A stretch of DNA of 18,193 nt from Schleiferiaceae bacterium. GTDB taxonomy: Bacteria; Bacteroidota; Bacteroidia; Flavobacteriales; Schleiferiaceae. Position numbers and translations under genes: made by a program. Below the pieces are notes generated by a model. That model was given only the letters and a program-made list of their open reading frames with translations, had not been told where the DNA came from and did not search any database. The stretch lies in contig JAURMB010000002.1 in the NCBI GenBank assembly GCA_030831045.1, forward strand, positions 1 to 18,193, read 5' to 3'. This document shows, piece after piece, positions 6,479-14,530 of this stretch (positions within the stretch are counted from its first letter, which is position 1; every line of letters begins with the position of its first letter).

Positions 6479-8989
6479 ATGGCCGAAGGCGAACGCATTA
6501 TACCTATAAATATTGAGGAGGAAATGAAGACCTCCTACATCGACTATTCTATGTCGGTAATCGTGTCGCGTGCGCTTCCGGACGTGCGCGACGGTCTCAA
6601 ACCGGTTCATCGCCGCGTGCTGTTTGGGATGAACGAAATGGGTAACCACTCCTACAAGGCCTACAAGAAATCGGCACTTGTCGTAGGTGAGGTTATGGGT
6701 AAGTACCACCCCCACGGCGATTCCGCCATTTACGACACCATCGTGCGCATGGCCCAGGAGTGGAGCCTTCGCTACATGCTGGTTGACGGCCAAGGAAACT
6801 TCGGGTCGATGGACGGCGATGCTCCGGCCGCTATGCGCTACACCGAGGTGCGCATGCGCAAGATTACCGAAGAACTCGTTCGCGACATCGATAAAGACAC
6901 GGTAGACTTCAAGCTCAACTACGACGACTCGCGCGAGGAACCTACCGTGCTTCCGACGCGCATTCCGGCATTGCTCGTCAACGGAGCCTCGGGTATTGCG
7001 GTGGGCATGGCGACGAACATGCCGCCCCACAACCTCACCGAATCGATCAACGCCACCATTGCCTACATCGAAAACAACGACGTTGAAGTCATTGATTTGA
7101 TGAAGCACATCACGGCGCCCGATTTTCCGACCGGCGGAACCATTTACGGGTACGACGGGGTGCGAGAGGCGTTTGAGACGGGACGTGGCCGGATTGTGCT
7201 CCGCGCCAAAGCCCACATCGAAGAAGTAAACGGCCGCGACTGCATTATAGTGACGGAGATTCCGTACCAGGTGAATAAAGCGGACATGATCAAAAAGACC
7301 GCCGATCTGGTCGACGAGAAAAAGCTCGACGGCATCGCCGACATTCGCGACGAGTCCGACCGCAACGGCATGCGCATCGTCTACGTGTGCAAGCGCGAGG
7401 CCGTACCCAACGTGGTGCTTAACAAGCTGTACAAGTACACGCAGCTACAATCGAGCTTTAGCGTGAACAACATTGCCTTGGTGAACGGCCGCCCGATGCT
7501 GCTGAACCTCAAGGACATGATCAAGCACTTCGTAGAGCACCGCCACGAGGTCGTCGTTCGCCGCTCGAAGTTCGAGCTCGCTGAAGCCCAAAAGCGTGCC
7601 CACGTACTCGAAGGCTTGCTGATCGCCATTGACAACCTCGATGCCGTAATCAAATTGATTCGCGCGAGCCAGACAGTGGACATCGCCAAAGAGGGCTTGA
7701 TGAGCAATTTTGGCCTGAGCGAAATCCAGTCAAAAGCAATCCTCGACCTTCGTCTGCAGAAGCTCACCGGGCTCGAGCGCGACAAGCTGAAGGCCGAGTT
7801 CAACGAGCTTATGGAGCAAATCGCCTACCTGCAGCGAATTCTCGACGAAGTTGATTTGCGTATGCAAATCATTAAAGACGAATTAATTGAGGTTCGTGAC
7901 AAGTTCGGAGACGAGCGCCGCACCTTGATTGACTTCTCAGGTGGCGACATGCGCATGGAGGATATGATCGCCGACGAAGAGGTCGTGATCACGATTTCGC
8001 ACATGGGCTACGTGAAGCGTACCGCCCTAAGCGAGTACAAAACCCAGAGTAGGGGAGGCGTAGGTTCGCGTGGAGCCAACACTCGTGATGAAGACTTTAT
8101 TGAGCACGTTTTTGTGGCCACGAACCACAATTACATGCTACTCTTTACCGAACAAGGTCGCTGCTTCTGGCTGCGCGTGTACGAGATTCCCGAAGGCAAC
8201 CGCACCAGCAAGGGCAAGGCCATCGTGAACTTGATCAACCTTCCGAGCGACGACAAAGTCCGCGCGTTCATCAATACGAAGGACCTGAAAGACGAGGAAT
8301 ACGTGAACAGCCACTACGTCGTGCTGTGTACGGTTAAGGGCATCATTAAGAAGACGACGCTCGAAGCCTACAGCCGCCCGCGCGCCAACGGAATCAATGC
8401 CATTGGGGTTCGCGACGGCGATACGCTGCTCGAGGCCCGCTTGACCAACGGCAGCAACGAGATCATCATGGCTGTGCGCAGCGGCAAGGCAATTCGCTTC
8501 CCTGAAGCCAAAGTTCGCCCAATGGGACGCGGAGCATCTGGGGTTCGCGCGATGGCGCTCGACACGGACAACGACGAGGTCGTTGGAATGGTGTGTGCTG
8601 CCAGCGAGCAGGATTCGATCTTGGTGGTGAGTGAAAACGGTTACGGCAAGCGCACGCTGGTCGAAGACTACCGCATCACCAACCGGGGCGGTAAAGGCGT
8701 GAAAACGTTGAACGTGACCGACAAGACGGGCGACGTGATTGCCATCAAAGACATTACCGACGAAGACGATTTGATGATCACGACCAAACGCGGAATCATG
8801 ATTCGCATGGCCGCTGCAGATTTGCGGGTCATGGGTCGCGCCACGCAAGGGGTGCGCCTTATCAACCTCAAGTCGGGCGAGTTGATTGCTTCGGTGGCCA
8901 AAGTTCCGGCCTCAGAAGTTGAGGAAGGAGTGGAGGGTGCCGAAGGTGCGGTTTCTGCTGCCGAAGGGGGAGACGGTGCTGCTGAATAA
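6479..8989 (+). CDS. gyrA: DNA gyrase subunit A
   Basis: The breakage-reunion subunit of DNA gyrase, which with GyrB introduces negative supercoils using ATP. It has 836 residues. The N-terminal core carries the quinolone-resistance region [17 protein letters not shown] (78-94), with Ser82 and Asp86 at the positions equivalent to E. coli Ser83 and Asp87, and the catalytic Tyr121 in AAMRYTE. The tower and coiled-coil gate follow to about residue 490. The C-terminal beta-pinwheel, which wraps DNA, carries a GyrA box that reads QSRGGVG (523-529) instead of the classical QRRGGKG. The last 25 or so residues form an acidic low-complexity tail rich in Glu, Gly and Ala. The box and single-copy context favour GyrA over ParC, but no gyrB is in the window. 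A strong terminator follows. Confidence 0.95.
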   Translation: MAEGERIIPINIEEEMKTSYIDYSMSVIVSRALPDVRDGLKPVHRRVLFGMNEMGNHSYKAYKKSALVVGEVMGKYHPHGDSAIYDTIVRMAQEWSLRYMLVDGQGNFGSMDGDAPAAMRYTEVRMRKITEELVRDIDKDTVDFKLNYDDSREEPTVLPTRIPALLVNGASGIAVGMATNMPPHNLTESINATIAYIENNDVEVIDLMKHITAPDFPTGGTIYGYDGVREAFETGRGRIVLRAKAHIEEVNGRDCIIVTEIPYQVNKADMIKKTADLVDEKKLDGIADIRDESDRNGMRIVYVCKREAVPNVVLNKLYKYTQLQSSFSVNNIALVNGRPMLLNLKDMIKHFVEHRHEVVVRRSKFELAEAQKRAHVLEGLLIAIDNLDAVIKLIRASQTVDIAKEGLMSNFGLSEIQSKAILDLRLQKLTGLERDKLKAEFNELMEQIAYLQRILDEVDLRMQIIKDELIEVRDKFGDERRTLIDFSGGDMRMEDMIADEEVVITISHMGYVKRTALSEYKTQSRGGVGSRGANTRDEDFIEHVFVATNHNYMLLFTEQGRCFWLRVYEIPEGNRTSKGKAIVNLINLPSDDKVRAFINTKDLKDEEYVNSHYVVLCTVKGIIKKTTLEAYSRPRANGINAIGVRDGDTLLEARLTNGSNEIIMAVRSGKAIRFPEAKVRPMGRGASGVRAMALDTDNDEVVGMVCAASEQDSILVVSENGYGKRTLVEDYRITNRGGKGVKTLNVTDKTGDVIAIKDITDEDDLMITTKRGIMIRMAAADLRVMGRATQGVRLINLKSGELIASVAKVPASEVEEGVEGAEGAVSAAEGGDGAAE

Positions 8990-9013
8990 GGCCCGTTAAC
9001 TTTTTGATTCTGG

Positions 9014-9040
9014 TAAAGGCCCCGAGGTTCGGGGCCTTTA
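9014..9040 (+). terminator. Hairpin terminator after gyrA
   Basis: A perfect 12-base-pair stem (TAAAGGCCCCGA, 9014-9025, with TCGGGGCCTTTA, 9029-9040) closes a three-base loop. It lies 25 bases after the gyrA stop. The T-run is short, because the right arm ends in TTTA and is followed by TCTTTG. The hairpin is symmetrical, but no minus-strand gene needs it here. Its right arm overlaps the -7 box of the next gene. Confidence 0.8.
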
Positions 9041-9046
9041 TCTTTG
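9039..9046 (+). promoter_or_regulatory. -7 box of the TPR protein gene, overlapping the gyrA terminator
   Basis: TATCTTTG (9039-9046) is an exact TAnnTTTG match, 16 bases before the downstream ATG. Its first two bases are the last two of the terminator stem. No TTG is visible at the expected -33 distance because that stretch is the GC-rich hairpin, so the upstream half is unsupported. Confidence 0.5.
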
Positions 9047-9062
9047 CGGTAAATACGTAGTT

Positions 9063-10361
9063 ATGAAAAAGGTTCTCTTTGCCGCGTTTGCTGGCGCTGC
9101 GCTCCTGGCGCAGGCCCAAGACGGCCCCACGATTTCAAGTGCCAAAATTGCCTTGAACGCAGGCGACCTCGCCGAAGCTAAAAAGTACATTGACGACGCG
9201 AAGAAGGGGATCGATGCGATTGCCCCCGAAGCCCGCAACGCGAAGCTTATGCCGAAGTACTATTTGTACCGCGGAGATGTGTACTACGCACTGTTCAACG
9301 ATCCTTCGAGCAAGAACCTAGAAACCTTGAACGAGGCCGTAGCGGCGTATTCCGATTTGCTCGATTACGAAACCAAGCTGGGCAAGGTAAAGCTGGGTGC
9401 GGCTTCGCAAGAAAAACTTCCGCTGTTGGCCCAGGCGTACGTGCAGCTCGCCGAGGAGTTTAATTTTAATCAAAACGACAAGAAGTCGGCAGTTTCTGCC
9501 TACGAAAGCGCGGTAGCAACCCGCGCCAAAGTAGGTCAGCTGGACACGACGAACATGTCGTACGTCGCGTACCTGTCTTCGGAGCTTGGCGATAAGGCCA
9601 AGGCTGAAGCGATGTTTAAGAAGCTCATCGAGCTGGAATACAAGGGAATTCAGTGGACCGCCGTACTCGCTGAGGATGGTAAGCGCTATCCGTTCCCGGA
9701 CAAGGCCACCTTGGACATGTACCTCAAGATGGAGAAAGCCAGCGACCCGCAGCGCTCTGAGAGCATTCTCGTAGATTTCTACGTTCGCCTTCTGTTCATG
9801 TACATTGAAGAAAAGCGCGTAGCGGATTTTGATGCCCTGATTAAGGTGGCCCGCGCGAAGTTTCCGGCCAACGACGACCTGCTGAAGCTCGAGCTTCAGG
9901 CGTACCTCGACCGCGAAGACTTTGCGGGGGCCATCGCCAAGCTCGACGAGGCCTTGACCAAAGAGCCCAACAATCCGCTGTACTTGTACAATGCGGGATT
10001 TTTGTACCACCAAAAGCTGAAGAACGTCGCCAAAGGCATCGAATACTACCAAAAGGCGATTGCCGCCGACGAGAAGTACGTTGACGCGATTTACATGCTT
10101 GGTTTGGTGTACATCGACGAGAGCAACAAGTTCGTGGAGCAAATCAACGGCCTGCCGCGCAACGCCACGCAGAAGCAGTTTGATGACTTGGACAAGAAGA
10201 AGAATGCGGAGCTCCAAAAGGCGCTGTCGTACTTCGAGCGTTCGTACGCCGTGAATTCCAAGGACTTGAGCACGCTGGAAGCACTGCGCGAAGTTTACTA
10301 CAAGCTGAGTAAGTACGAAGATGTGAAGCGCATCGCAGCGGAAATTGCCGAGCTGAAGTAG
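9063..10361 (+). CDS. Exported tetratricopeptide-repeat (TPR) protein, function unknown
   Basis: A 432-residue protein. A signal peptide is clear: MKK, a hydrophobic alanine-rich core, and a likely cleavage site AQA-QD after Ala18, so it is exported, probably to the periplasm. The remainder looks wholly helical. TPR-type helical pairs are recognisable from about residue 260 (DLLKLELQAYLDREDFAGA), with the best repeat near 300-345 (PLYLYNAGFLYHQ, GIEYYQKAIAADEKYVDAI) and another at the C-terminus (ALSYFERSYAVNSKDLSTL). TPR arrays bind other proteins, and no catalytic motif is visible. The partner cannot be inferred from the neighbours: gyrA is upstream and the convergent mutagenesis cassette is downstream. 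It appears to be a single-gene transcript with its own promoter and terminator. Similar exported TPR proteins are common in Bacteroidota. Confidence 0.88.
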   Translation: MKKVLFAAFAGAALLAQAQDGPTISSAKIALNAGDLAEAKKYIDDAKKGIDAIAPEARNAKLMPKYYLYRGDVYYALFNDPSSKNLETLNEAVAAYSDLLDYETKLGKVKLGAASQEKLPLLAQAYVQLAEEFNFNQNDKKSAVSAYESAVATRAKVGQLDTTNMSYVAYLSSELGDKAKAEAMFKKLIELEYKGIQWTAVLAEDGKRYPFPDKATLDMYLKMEKASDPQRSESILVDFYVRLLFMYIEEKRVADFDALIKVARAKFPANDDLLKLELQAYLDREDFAGAIAKLDEALTKEPNNPLYLYNAGFLYHQKLKNVAKGIEYYQKAIAADEKYVDAIYMLGLVYIDESNKFVEQINGLPRNATQKQFDDLDKKKNAELQKALSYFERSYAVNSKDLSTLEALREVYYKLSKYEDVKRIAAEIAELK

Positions 10362-10382
10362 GTTCGAACCAATCCTGAAGGG

Positions 10383-10408
10383 AAGCCCGCCATGTGCGGG
10401 CTTTTTTT
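10383..10408 (+). terminator. Rho-independent terminator after the TPR protein gene
   Basis: An eight-base-pair stem AAGCCCGC (10383-10390) and GCGGGCTT (10396-10403) encloses a five-base loop, followed by an unbroken T-run to 10408. It lies 21 bases after the stop codon. It is a textbook intrinsic terminator. Confidence 0.88.
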
Positions 10409-10585
10409 ATGCGGCAGTTCATGGGAGGGTGTTTAAATTGTTTAATTAACATAATATATATTATAGGATGCGAATAATCGAAATTTAGAAATTCGGATGT
10501 ACCCGAATGGTTCCCGGTGAATCCCGTCGATTTTTCAGCACTGCTCATTCGGACAAAACCGGATTTACTTTTTTCCAGGGTGCGC
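10409..10585. other. 177-base spacer between convergent genes
   Basis: This lies between the TPR gene terminator and the end of the DnaE-type gene on the opposite strand. It holds an AT-only patch (about 10437-10465) and an inverted repeat ATTCGG-ATGTAC-CCGAAT (10491-10508). Variants of ATTCGGA recur nearby at about 10549. No convincing gene is present. Confidence 0.6.
10491..10508 (-). terminator. Weak candidate terminator for the mutagenesis cassette
   Basis: On the minus strand ATTCGG, six bases, then CCGAAT form a six-pair hairpin followed by TTCTAAATTT, about 78 bases past the dnaE stop. The stem is short and the T-run interrupted, so this is a weak candidate. It is the only hairpin found in a suitable place for ending the minus-strand transcript. 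Confidence 0.3.
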
Positions 10586-13500
10586 TTAGGAACCGCGGAG
10601 CAGCGATTTAATCGGATTTCGTCCCACCGTCATGCCGCGACCCGATTTGGTTGCTACTGGCATGAGGTGCGCGGGCGTTTCGTCAAACCGCGGATCTAAT
10701 TTGGCCGCTGCGCGTTCCAAGTGCTGCACATCAAGACTGGGATAACCGTATTCGACTGAAATTCGTCCGCGCATCAGGTAGATTCCGCGGCGGCGAATGG
10801 CGTGACGGGCCACGGCGGGCGGAAAAAGCACGACGTCAAATACGACGCCGCGGCGGTCTTCAAAGGTTCCGATTTGCATCCAGTCGCCGCGCTGCGTTTT
10901 GGTGTTTTTAAGGCTCACCAGGTAGCCGAGGATTTCGACGACGGTTCCGTGGTGGTTGGGCCAAGACTCGGGATCTAGGGTGGAATTGATTTCGGGAAGA
11001 TTAAACAGCGAAAATGGGTCGCAGAGCGGAAAGCCAAAGAGCTCAATTTGCTCGTAGGCGCGCTCTAGTTCACTGGTTTTCAGTAAAGGGACTGCGTTCA
11101 GAGTCGACTTGGGCGCTTCTCCATCGCCGAATAAGCTGGGGCCGGGCGCCGGCGGCGGGCGGTGGCCCAGCCGACGGTGGGCCGCCCAGAGGAGCGTGCG
11201 GGCGGGGCGGCCCGTGAAGCGGAACGCTTCGGCCCGAATCAGCAGCAGCAAGGAGTCGAGGGCGACGGGCGCTCCTGGTTGGTGCAGGCGGTCGATGAAG
11301 TTGTCGAGGTCGGCAAAGGACCCTCCCTCCTGCCGAGCGAGGTCAATTCGGCGGCCAAATTCGGTGTCGAAGCTGCGAATTCGATCGGTTCCGAGCACCA
11401 CCCGGAGGTTGGGGTGTAAAACGGTAAAGGTTCGCCCGTCGTTCACGCAGGGCGGCTCGATGCGCGCGCCATGCCGGCGCGCCTCGTTGAGGTAGTGCTC
11501 AGCCCGGTAGTAGCCCCCGCCGTTGTTGACGTTGGCAACCATGAAGGGCACAGGAAAGTAGGCTTTCAAGTAAAGGCTTTGGAAGCTTTCTACCGCGTAT
11601 GAGGCGGAATGGCCCTTGGCGAAGGCGTAGCCGGCGAAGCTTTCGATTTGGCGCCACACTTCGCGGGCGGCGTCGGAGGAATGTCCGCGCTCGGCGCAAT
11701 TGGCAAAAAACTGCTGCTGTACCTGCTGAAATTCGGCGCGCGATCGAAACTTTCCGGACATTCCGCGGCGAAGCACGTCGGCCTCGGCCAAGCTCAGCCC
11801 GGCGTATTCGTGCGCTACGCGGATTACGTCTTCTTGGTAGACCATGACGCCGTAGGTTTCGGGCAGTATGCGCAGCAGGTCGGGATTTGCCTGCGCGCGA
11901 AGCTCAGGGCTTCGGTGCCGGTCGATGTAGGCCTTCATCATGCCCGACGACGAGACGCCCGGACGAATTACCGAGCTGGCCGCCACCAACTCGAGGTAGT
12001 TGGAGGTTTGGAGCTTGGTCATGAGCATGCGCATGGCCGGCGATTCGACATAAAAACAGCCCATGGCGCCTCCGTTGCGCAGCAACTCGAGGCAGTGTGG
12101 ATCTTGCTTGAAGCGTTGGCTGTCGTGAATATCGGCGGTAGGAATTCCCGCTCGGTGCAGCGTGGCTAGGGTTTCTGAAATTTTGCTCAGTCCGCGCTGG
12201 CCCAAAATATCGAATTTGTGCAGCCCGACGTCTTCGGCGGTGTGCATGTCCATGTCGACCGTGGCAAAGCCCTTGGGCGGCATGAAGGTGGTGGACCATG
12301 TGGTAAGCGGGGCGTTTGCGACAAGTATTCCGCTGGAATGCAGCGTCATGCGGTTGGGGAGCCCGTGCAGGTATCGGCCGTAGCGCAAAATGGAGCGGGC
12401 AGTTTCGTCGCGGTCGCGGAGTTTTCCGTCGGCCAACTCATCAATGTCTGACTTGGGCAGCCCCCAAACTTTGCCAAGTTCGCGAACCACCGCGCGGTGC
12501 TGGAATGTGCTCACGGCGCCCAGCAGTGCGGTGTGGGGAAAACGGGTGAAGAGGTACTGCGTCAGCCGCGGGCGATCGCGCCACGAAAAGTCGAGGTCAA
12601 AGTCGGGTGGAGCGCTGCGGTAGAGGTTGATGAATCGTTCGAAGTAAAGATCTAATTCGATGGGATCAACATTCGTAATCTTAAGGAGGTAGGCTACCAT
12701 TGAATTCGCGCCGCTCCCCCGCCCTACGTAGAAAAAATGCTGTTTTTGGGCGTAGCGAACCACGTCCCAGTTGAGCAGAAAGTAGGCGACAAAGTCCTTC
12801 TGTTCGATGAGCTTGAGTTCTTTTTCGAGCCGCGCTTTAAGGACGGGGTCGCTGGCGCGCCCAGGATAGCGTTCGGGCAGGGCATCTTCGCACAGCATGC
12901 GGAGAAGTGCCCGATCCTTTCCGCGCCGTCCGGTGTAGGTGGCTTGGTTTTGGTTCCCGGTTCCGCGCCACTGCGCAAGGGTCCAGTCGGGAAGCTCGGC
13001 GAGGAAGCGCTCCGTTTGCCGCCAGATCCAGGGCTCGAAGCGCTGCTGCGTGCGCTCCTGCGGCTCCCACCACGGGTCGCGCTCCTCGAGAACCTCGTGC
13101 GCGGGAAGGTTGGCCAGCGTCCCGTTTCGGTGGATGGCCCGCAGAACCCGGTGCAGTTCGGGGTCTTCAGGGCGGGCAAACACGCAGGTTTTCCACGCCA
13201 GCGCCCGCTCGGGTTGCGGGTGCCGCTGCGCCCGAAGTTGCTCGTGATCGTGCACACCCAGCCATTCATGCGGTCCTAGTGGGCGCTGTGGCGCCCGCTG
13301 GATTGGAAAAACCACGTCGACCTCAGGATGCAGCGGTCCGCGCAACCAATCAGCGCAGTCCCCTACCCGATTAGTTATGCGCATTTCGCTCACCCACTGC
13401 ATCAAAAAGCGGTAGGCGTCCATGGAACGGGGCAAAAAAACCGCAGTCCGGAGTCCGCCAGACCTCCAATCGATGGCGGGTTGCAGCGGAATCTGCGCCT

Positions 13501-13648
13501 GGCGAAGCAGCGGAAGCCATCCGCCCGAGCCGTTAACCTCGGCGGCGATGAGTCGAGTTCCGCAGCCCCACTGCGCGGCAAAGCGCAGTACGTCTTCGGG
13601 AGCATACAGCCCGAAGTGCATGCTCATGGCGGTGTGGGTGATGCGCAC
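10586..13648 (-). CDS. dnaE2: DnaE-type DNA polymerase III alpha subunit, short error-prone (DnaE2/ImuC-like) paralogue
   Basis: A C-family DNA polymerase of about 1020 residues, compared with about 1160 for the E. coli replicative enzyme. Catalytic aspartates lie in PDFDLDF (348-354, Asp351 and Asp353) and in KFDILGQRGL (Asp480). GRGSGANSM (309-317) and the VYQEDVIRVA...ADVLRRGMSGK region (about 603-633) are conserved C-family motifs. An OB-fold near the C-terminus (GTVVEILGYLVSLKNTKT) is present. The N-terminal PHP domain is degenerate and short: the usual HxHS motif reads HTAMSMH, and the EDPELHRVLRAI segment that follows PHP comes by about residue 160. I chose the GTG at 13648, ten bases after the SRAP stop, because it keeps RITHTAMSMHFG. 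A TTG at 13687 and an ATG at 13627 are alternatives. The cassette context supports a translesion rather than a replicative role. Confidence 0.88.
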   Translation of the reverse strand: MRITHTAMSMHFGLYAPEDVLRFAAQWGCGTRLIAAEVNGSGGWLPLLRQAQIPLQPAIDWRSGGLRTAVFLPRSMDAYRFLMQWVSEMRITNRVGDCADWLRGPLHPEVDVVFPIQRAPQRPLGPHEWLGVHDHEQLRAQRHPQPERALAWKTCVFARPEDPELHRVLRAIHRNGTLANLPAHEVLEERDPWWEPQERTQQRFEPWIWRQTERFLAELPDWTLAQWRGTGNQNQATYTGRRGKDRALLRMLCEDALPERYPGRASDPVLKARLEKELKLIEQKDFVAYFLLNWDVVRYAQKQHFFYVGRGSGANSMVAYLLKITNVDPIELDLYFERFINLYRSAPPDFDLDFSWRDRPRLTQYLFTRFPHTALLGAVSTFQHRAVVRELGKVWGLPKSDIDELADGKLRDRDETARSILRYGRYLHGLPNRMTLHSSGILVANAPLTTWSTTFMPPKGFATVDMDMHTAEDVGLHKFDILGQRGLSKISETLATLHRAGIPTADIHDSQRFKQDPHCLELLRNGGAMGCFYVESPAMRMLMTKLQTSNYLELVAASSVIRPGVSSSGMMKAYIDRHRSPELRAQANPDLLRILPETYGVMVYQEDVIRVAHEYAGLSLAEADVLRRGMSGKFRSRAEFQQVQQQFFANCAERGHSSDAAREVWRQIESFAGYAFAKGHSASYAVESFQSLYLKAYFPVPFMVANVNNGGGYYRAEHYLNEARRHGARIEPPCVNDGRTFTVLHPNLRVVLGTDRIRSFDTEFGRRIDLARQEGGSFADLDNFIDRLHQPGAPVALDSLLLLIRAEAFRFTGRPARTLLWAAHRRLGHRPPPAPGPSLFGDGEAPKSTLNAVPLLKTSELERAYEQIELFGFPLCDPFSLFNLPEINSTLDPESWPNHHGTVVEILGYLVSLKNTKTQRGDWMQIGTFEDRRGVVFDVVLFPPAVARHAIRRRGIYLMRGRISVEYGYPSLDVQHLERAAAKLDPRFDETPAHLMPVATKSGRGMTVGRNPIKSLLRGS

Positions 13649-13658
13649 GCTCGAGCAT

Positions 13659-14438
13659 TTAACGGGGTTTAGCGCCCTGCAGCTCAATATGGCTAGTAAG
13701 GCGGAGCTCCTCTTCGGGGGTCACGCGCGGACCAATGGGCTGAAGCAGTTCCAATCCTTGTGCCGTTGGCCGTTTAATGGCTGGGCTAATCGGGTATGCG
13801 TTCATGCCTTCGGACGGCCACGGAGCGAGTAAATCGGTGATGTCGGCAAGAGGCGTGTCGGGCGACAGCCATGCAGCCTCAGCTGATCGAGGCAAAATGA
13901 CGGGCGAGCGCGGATGCCGAATGTGCTGCAGGACTTCATTGGCCGTGGTGGTGATGATTGCAAACGAATACATCGCGCGCTGCGTGTTGGGGTCGGTCCA
14001 CGAATCCCAAATTCCCGCCATAGCAAACGGCCGCTCCTTGTCTTTGAGGTAGACGAGGTACGGTTCGCTGAGCTTTCGGTCAAAGGGCCCCTCAATAAAT
14101 GCGTCAGCTAGAACGAGGCAACGCTGGCTTCGAATGGCCTTTCTGAAGCTAGGTTTTTGGATGATCCCCTTGGCGCCTCGGTATCCGGGGTCGTTTTCTG
14201 GGTTGTGGTCGCCCTCAGCGCGCGCGTTGAGAAACATCATTTGGGCCGTTCCCCAGCTCGGGCGAAAGCCAAATTGGTACCACTGAATGGACTTCGGGGC
14301 ATCTGAAGTAACGACGGGCGCACGGGTTCCGGGGGCCACATTGGCATTGGGCTGCCACAATTCGGGCTGCGTTGCTTCTGCCTCGAAGCGCTTTTCGAGC
14401 ACTTCGAGCTTGGAAACTTGAACGTAGCGTCCGCACAT
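13659..14438 (-). CDS. yedK: SRAP (SOS response-associated peptidase, HMCES/YedK family) protein
   Basis: Known family members recognise abasic sites in single-stranded DNA and form a thiazolidine crosslink through Cys2, shielding the site. The name peptidase reflects removal of the initiator methionine. The 259-residue protein begins MCGRY, placing the essential cysteine at position 2 and fixing the start. Other active-site residues are in order: NARAE (Asn71, equivalent to YedK Asn75), Glu116 in ADAFIEG (usually DGFYEW), and His175 in IRHPRSPVIL. The gene sits between dinB and the dnaE-type gene, with 10 bases to the latter, so a role alongside translesion synthesis is likely. SRAP genes are known to associate with SOS cassettes. 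The 92-base AT-rich gap before it may hold its own promoter. Confidence 0.93.
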   Translation of the reverse strand: MCGRYVQVSKLEVLEKRFEAEATQPELWQPNANVAPGTRAPVVTSDAPKSIQWYQFGFRPSWGTAQMMFLNARAEGDHNPENDPGYRGAKGIIQKPSFRKAIRSQRCLVLADAFIEGPFDRKLSEPYLVYLKDKERPFAMAGIWDSWTDPNTQRAMYSFAIITTTANEVLQHIRHPRSPVILPRSAEAAWLSPDTPLADITDLLAPWPSEGMNAYPISPAIKRPTAQGLELLQPIGPRVTPEEELRLTSHIELQGAKPR

Positions 14439-14530
14439 ACTTAATTAATTTAATACTTTAAAAATAACAAACTAAAATACTGGAATAAAGCACTTTAAAA
14501 AAGGTAATAGAAAAATACTATCGACCCATT
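14439..14530. promoter_or_regulatory. AT-rich repeat-bearing gap before the SRAP-dnaE pair
   Basis: This 92-base gap is strikingly AT-rich compared with the surrounding genes. It contains two copies of ACTTTAAAAA (14455-14464 and 14492-14501) and three of AATACT (14452, 14476, 14514). A CTAAAAT (14472-14478) also occurs in the repressor's operator region (16533-16539). No full TTG-N-TAnnTTTG promoter was found. TACCTTTT and TATTTTTA on the minus strand are one-mismatch -7 boxes. A promoter or regulator site is inferred from composition and position only. Confidence 0.4.

Noticed and set aside
6710..6760. Possible quinolone-resistance substitutions in gyrA
   Set aside because: Ser82 and Asp86 match the sensitive-type residues, so no resistance change is visible.
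6467..7216. A 249-codon minus-strand frame opposite gyrA
   Set aside because: It is fully covered by conserved gyrA coding sequence. The translation is rich in His, Val, Arg and Gly, as expected for an antisense shadow.
8138..8848. A 236-codon minus-strand frame opposite the gyrA C-terminal domain
   Set aside because: Antisense shadow of a conserved gene, with no motif or promoter.
9318..10217. A 299-codon open frame on the minus strand opposite the TPR gene
   Set aside because: It lies wholly inside a well-supported gene with signal peptide and repeats, has no recognisable domain, and reflects long open frames opposite GC-rich coding DNA.
11609..12169. A 186-codon plus-strand frame opposite the DnaE-type gene
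   Set aside because: Overlaps conserved polymerase motifs on the other strand and shows no domain of its own.
13648..13687. TTG at 13687 as the start of the DnaE-type gene
   Set aside because: It would overlap the SRAP gene by 29 bases and add residues unlike DnaE N-termini. The GTG at 13648 starts directly at the conserved segment.
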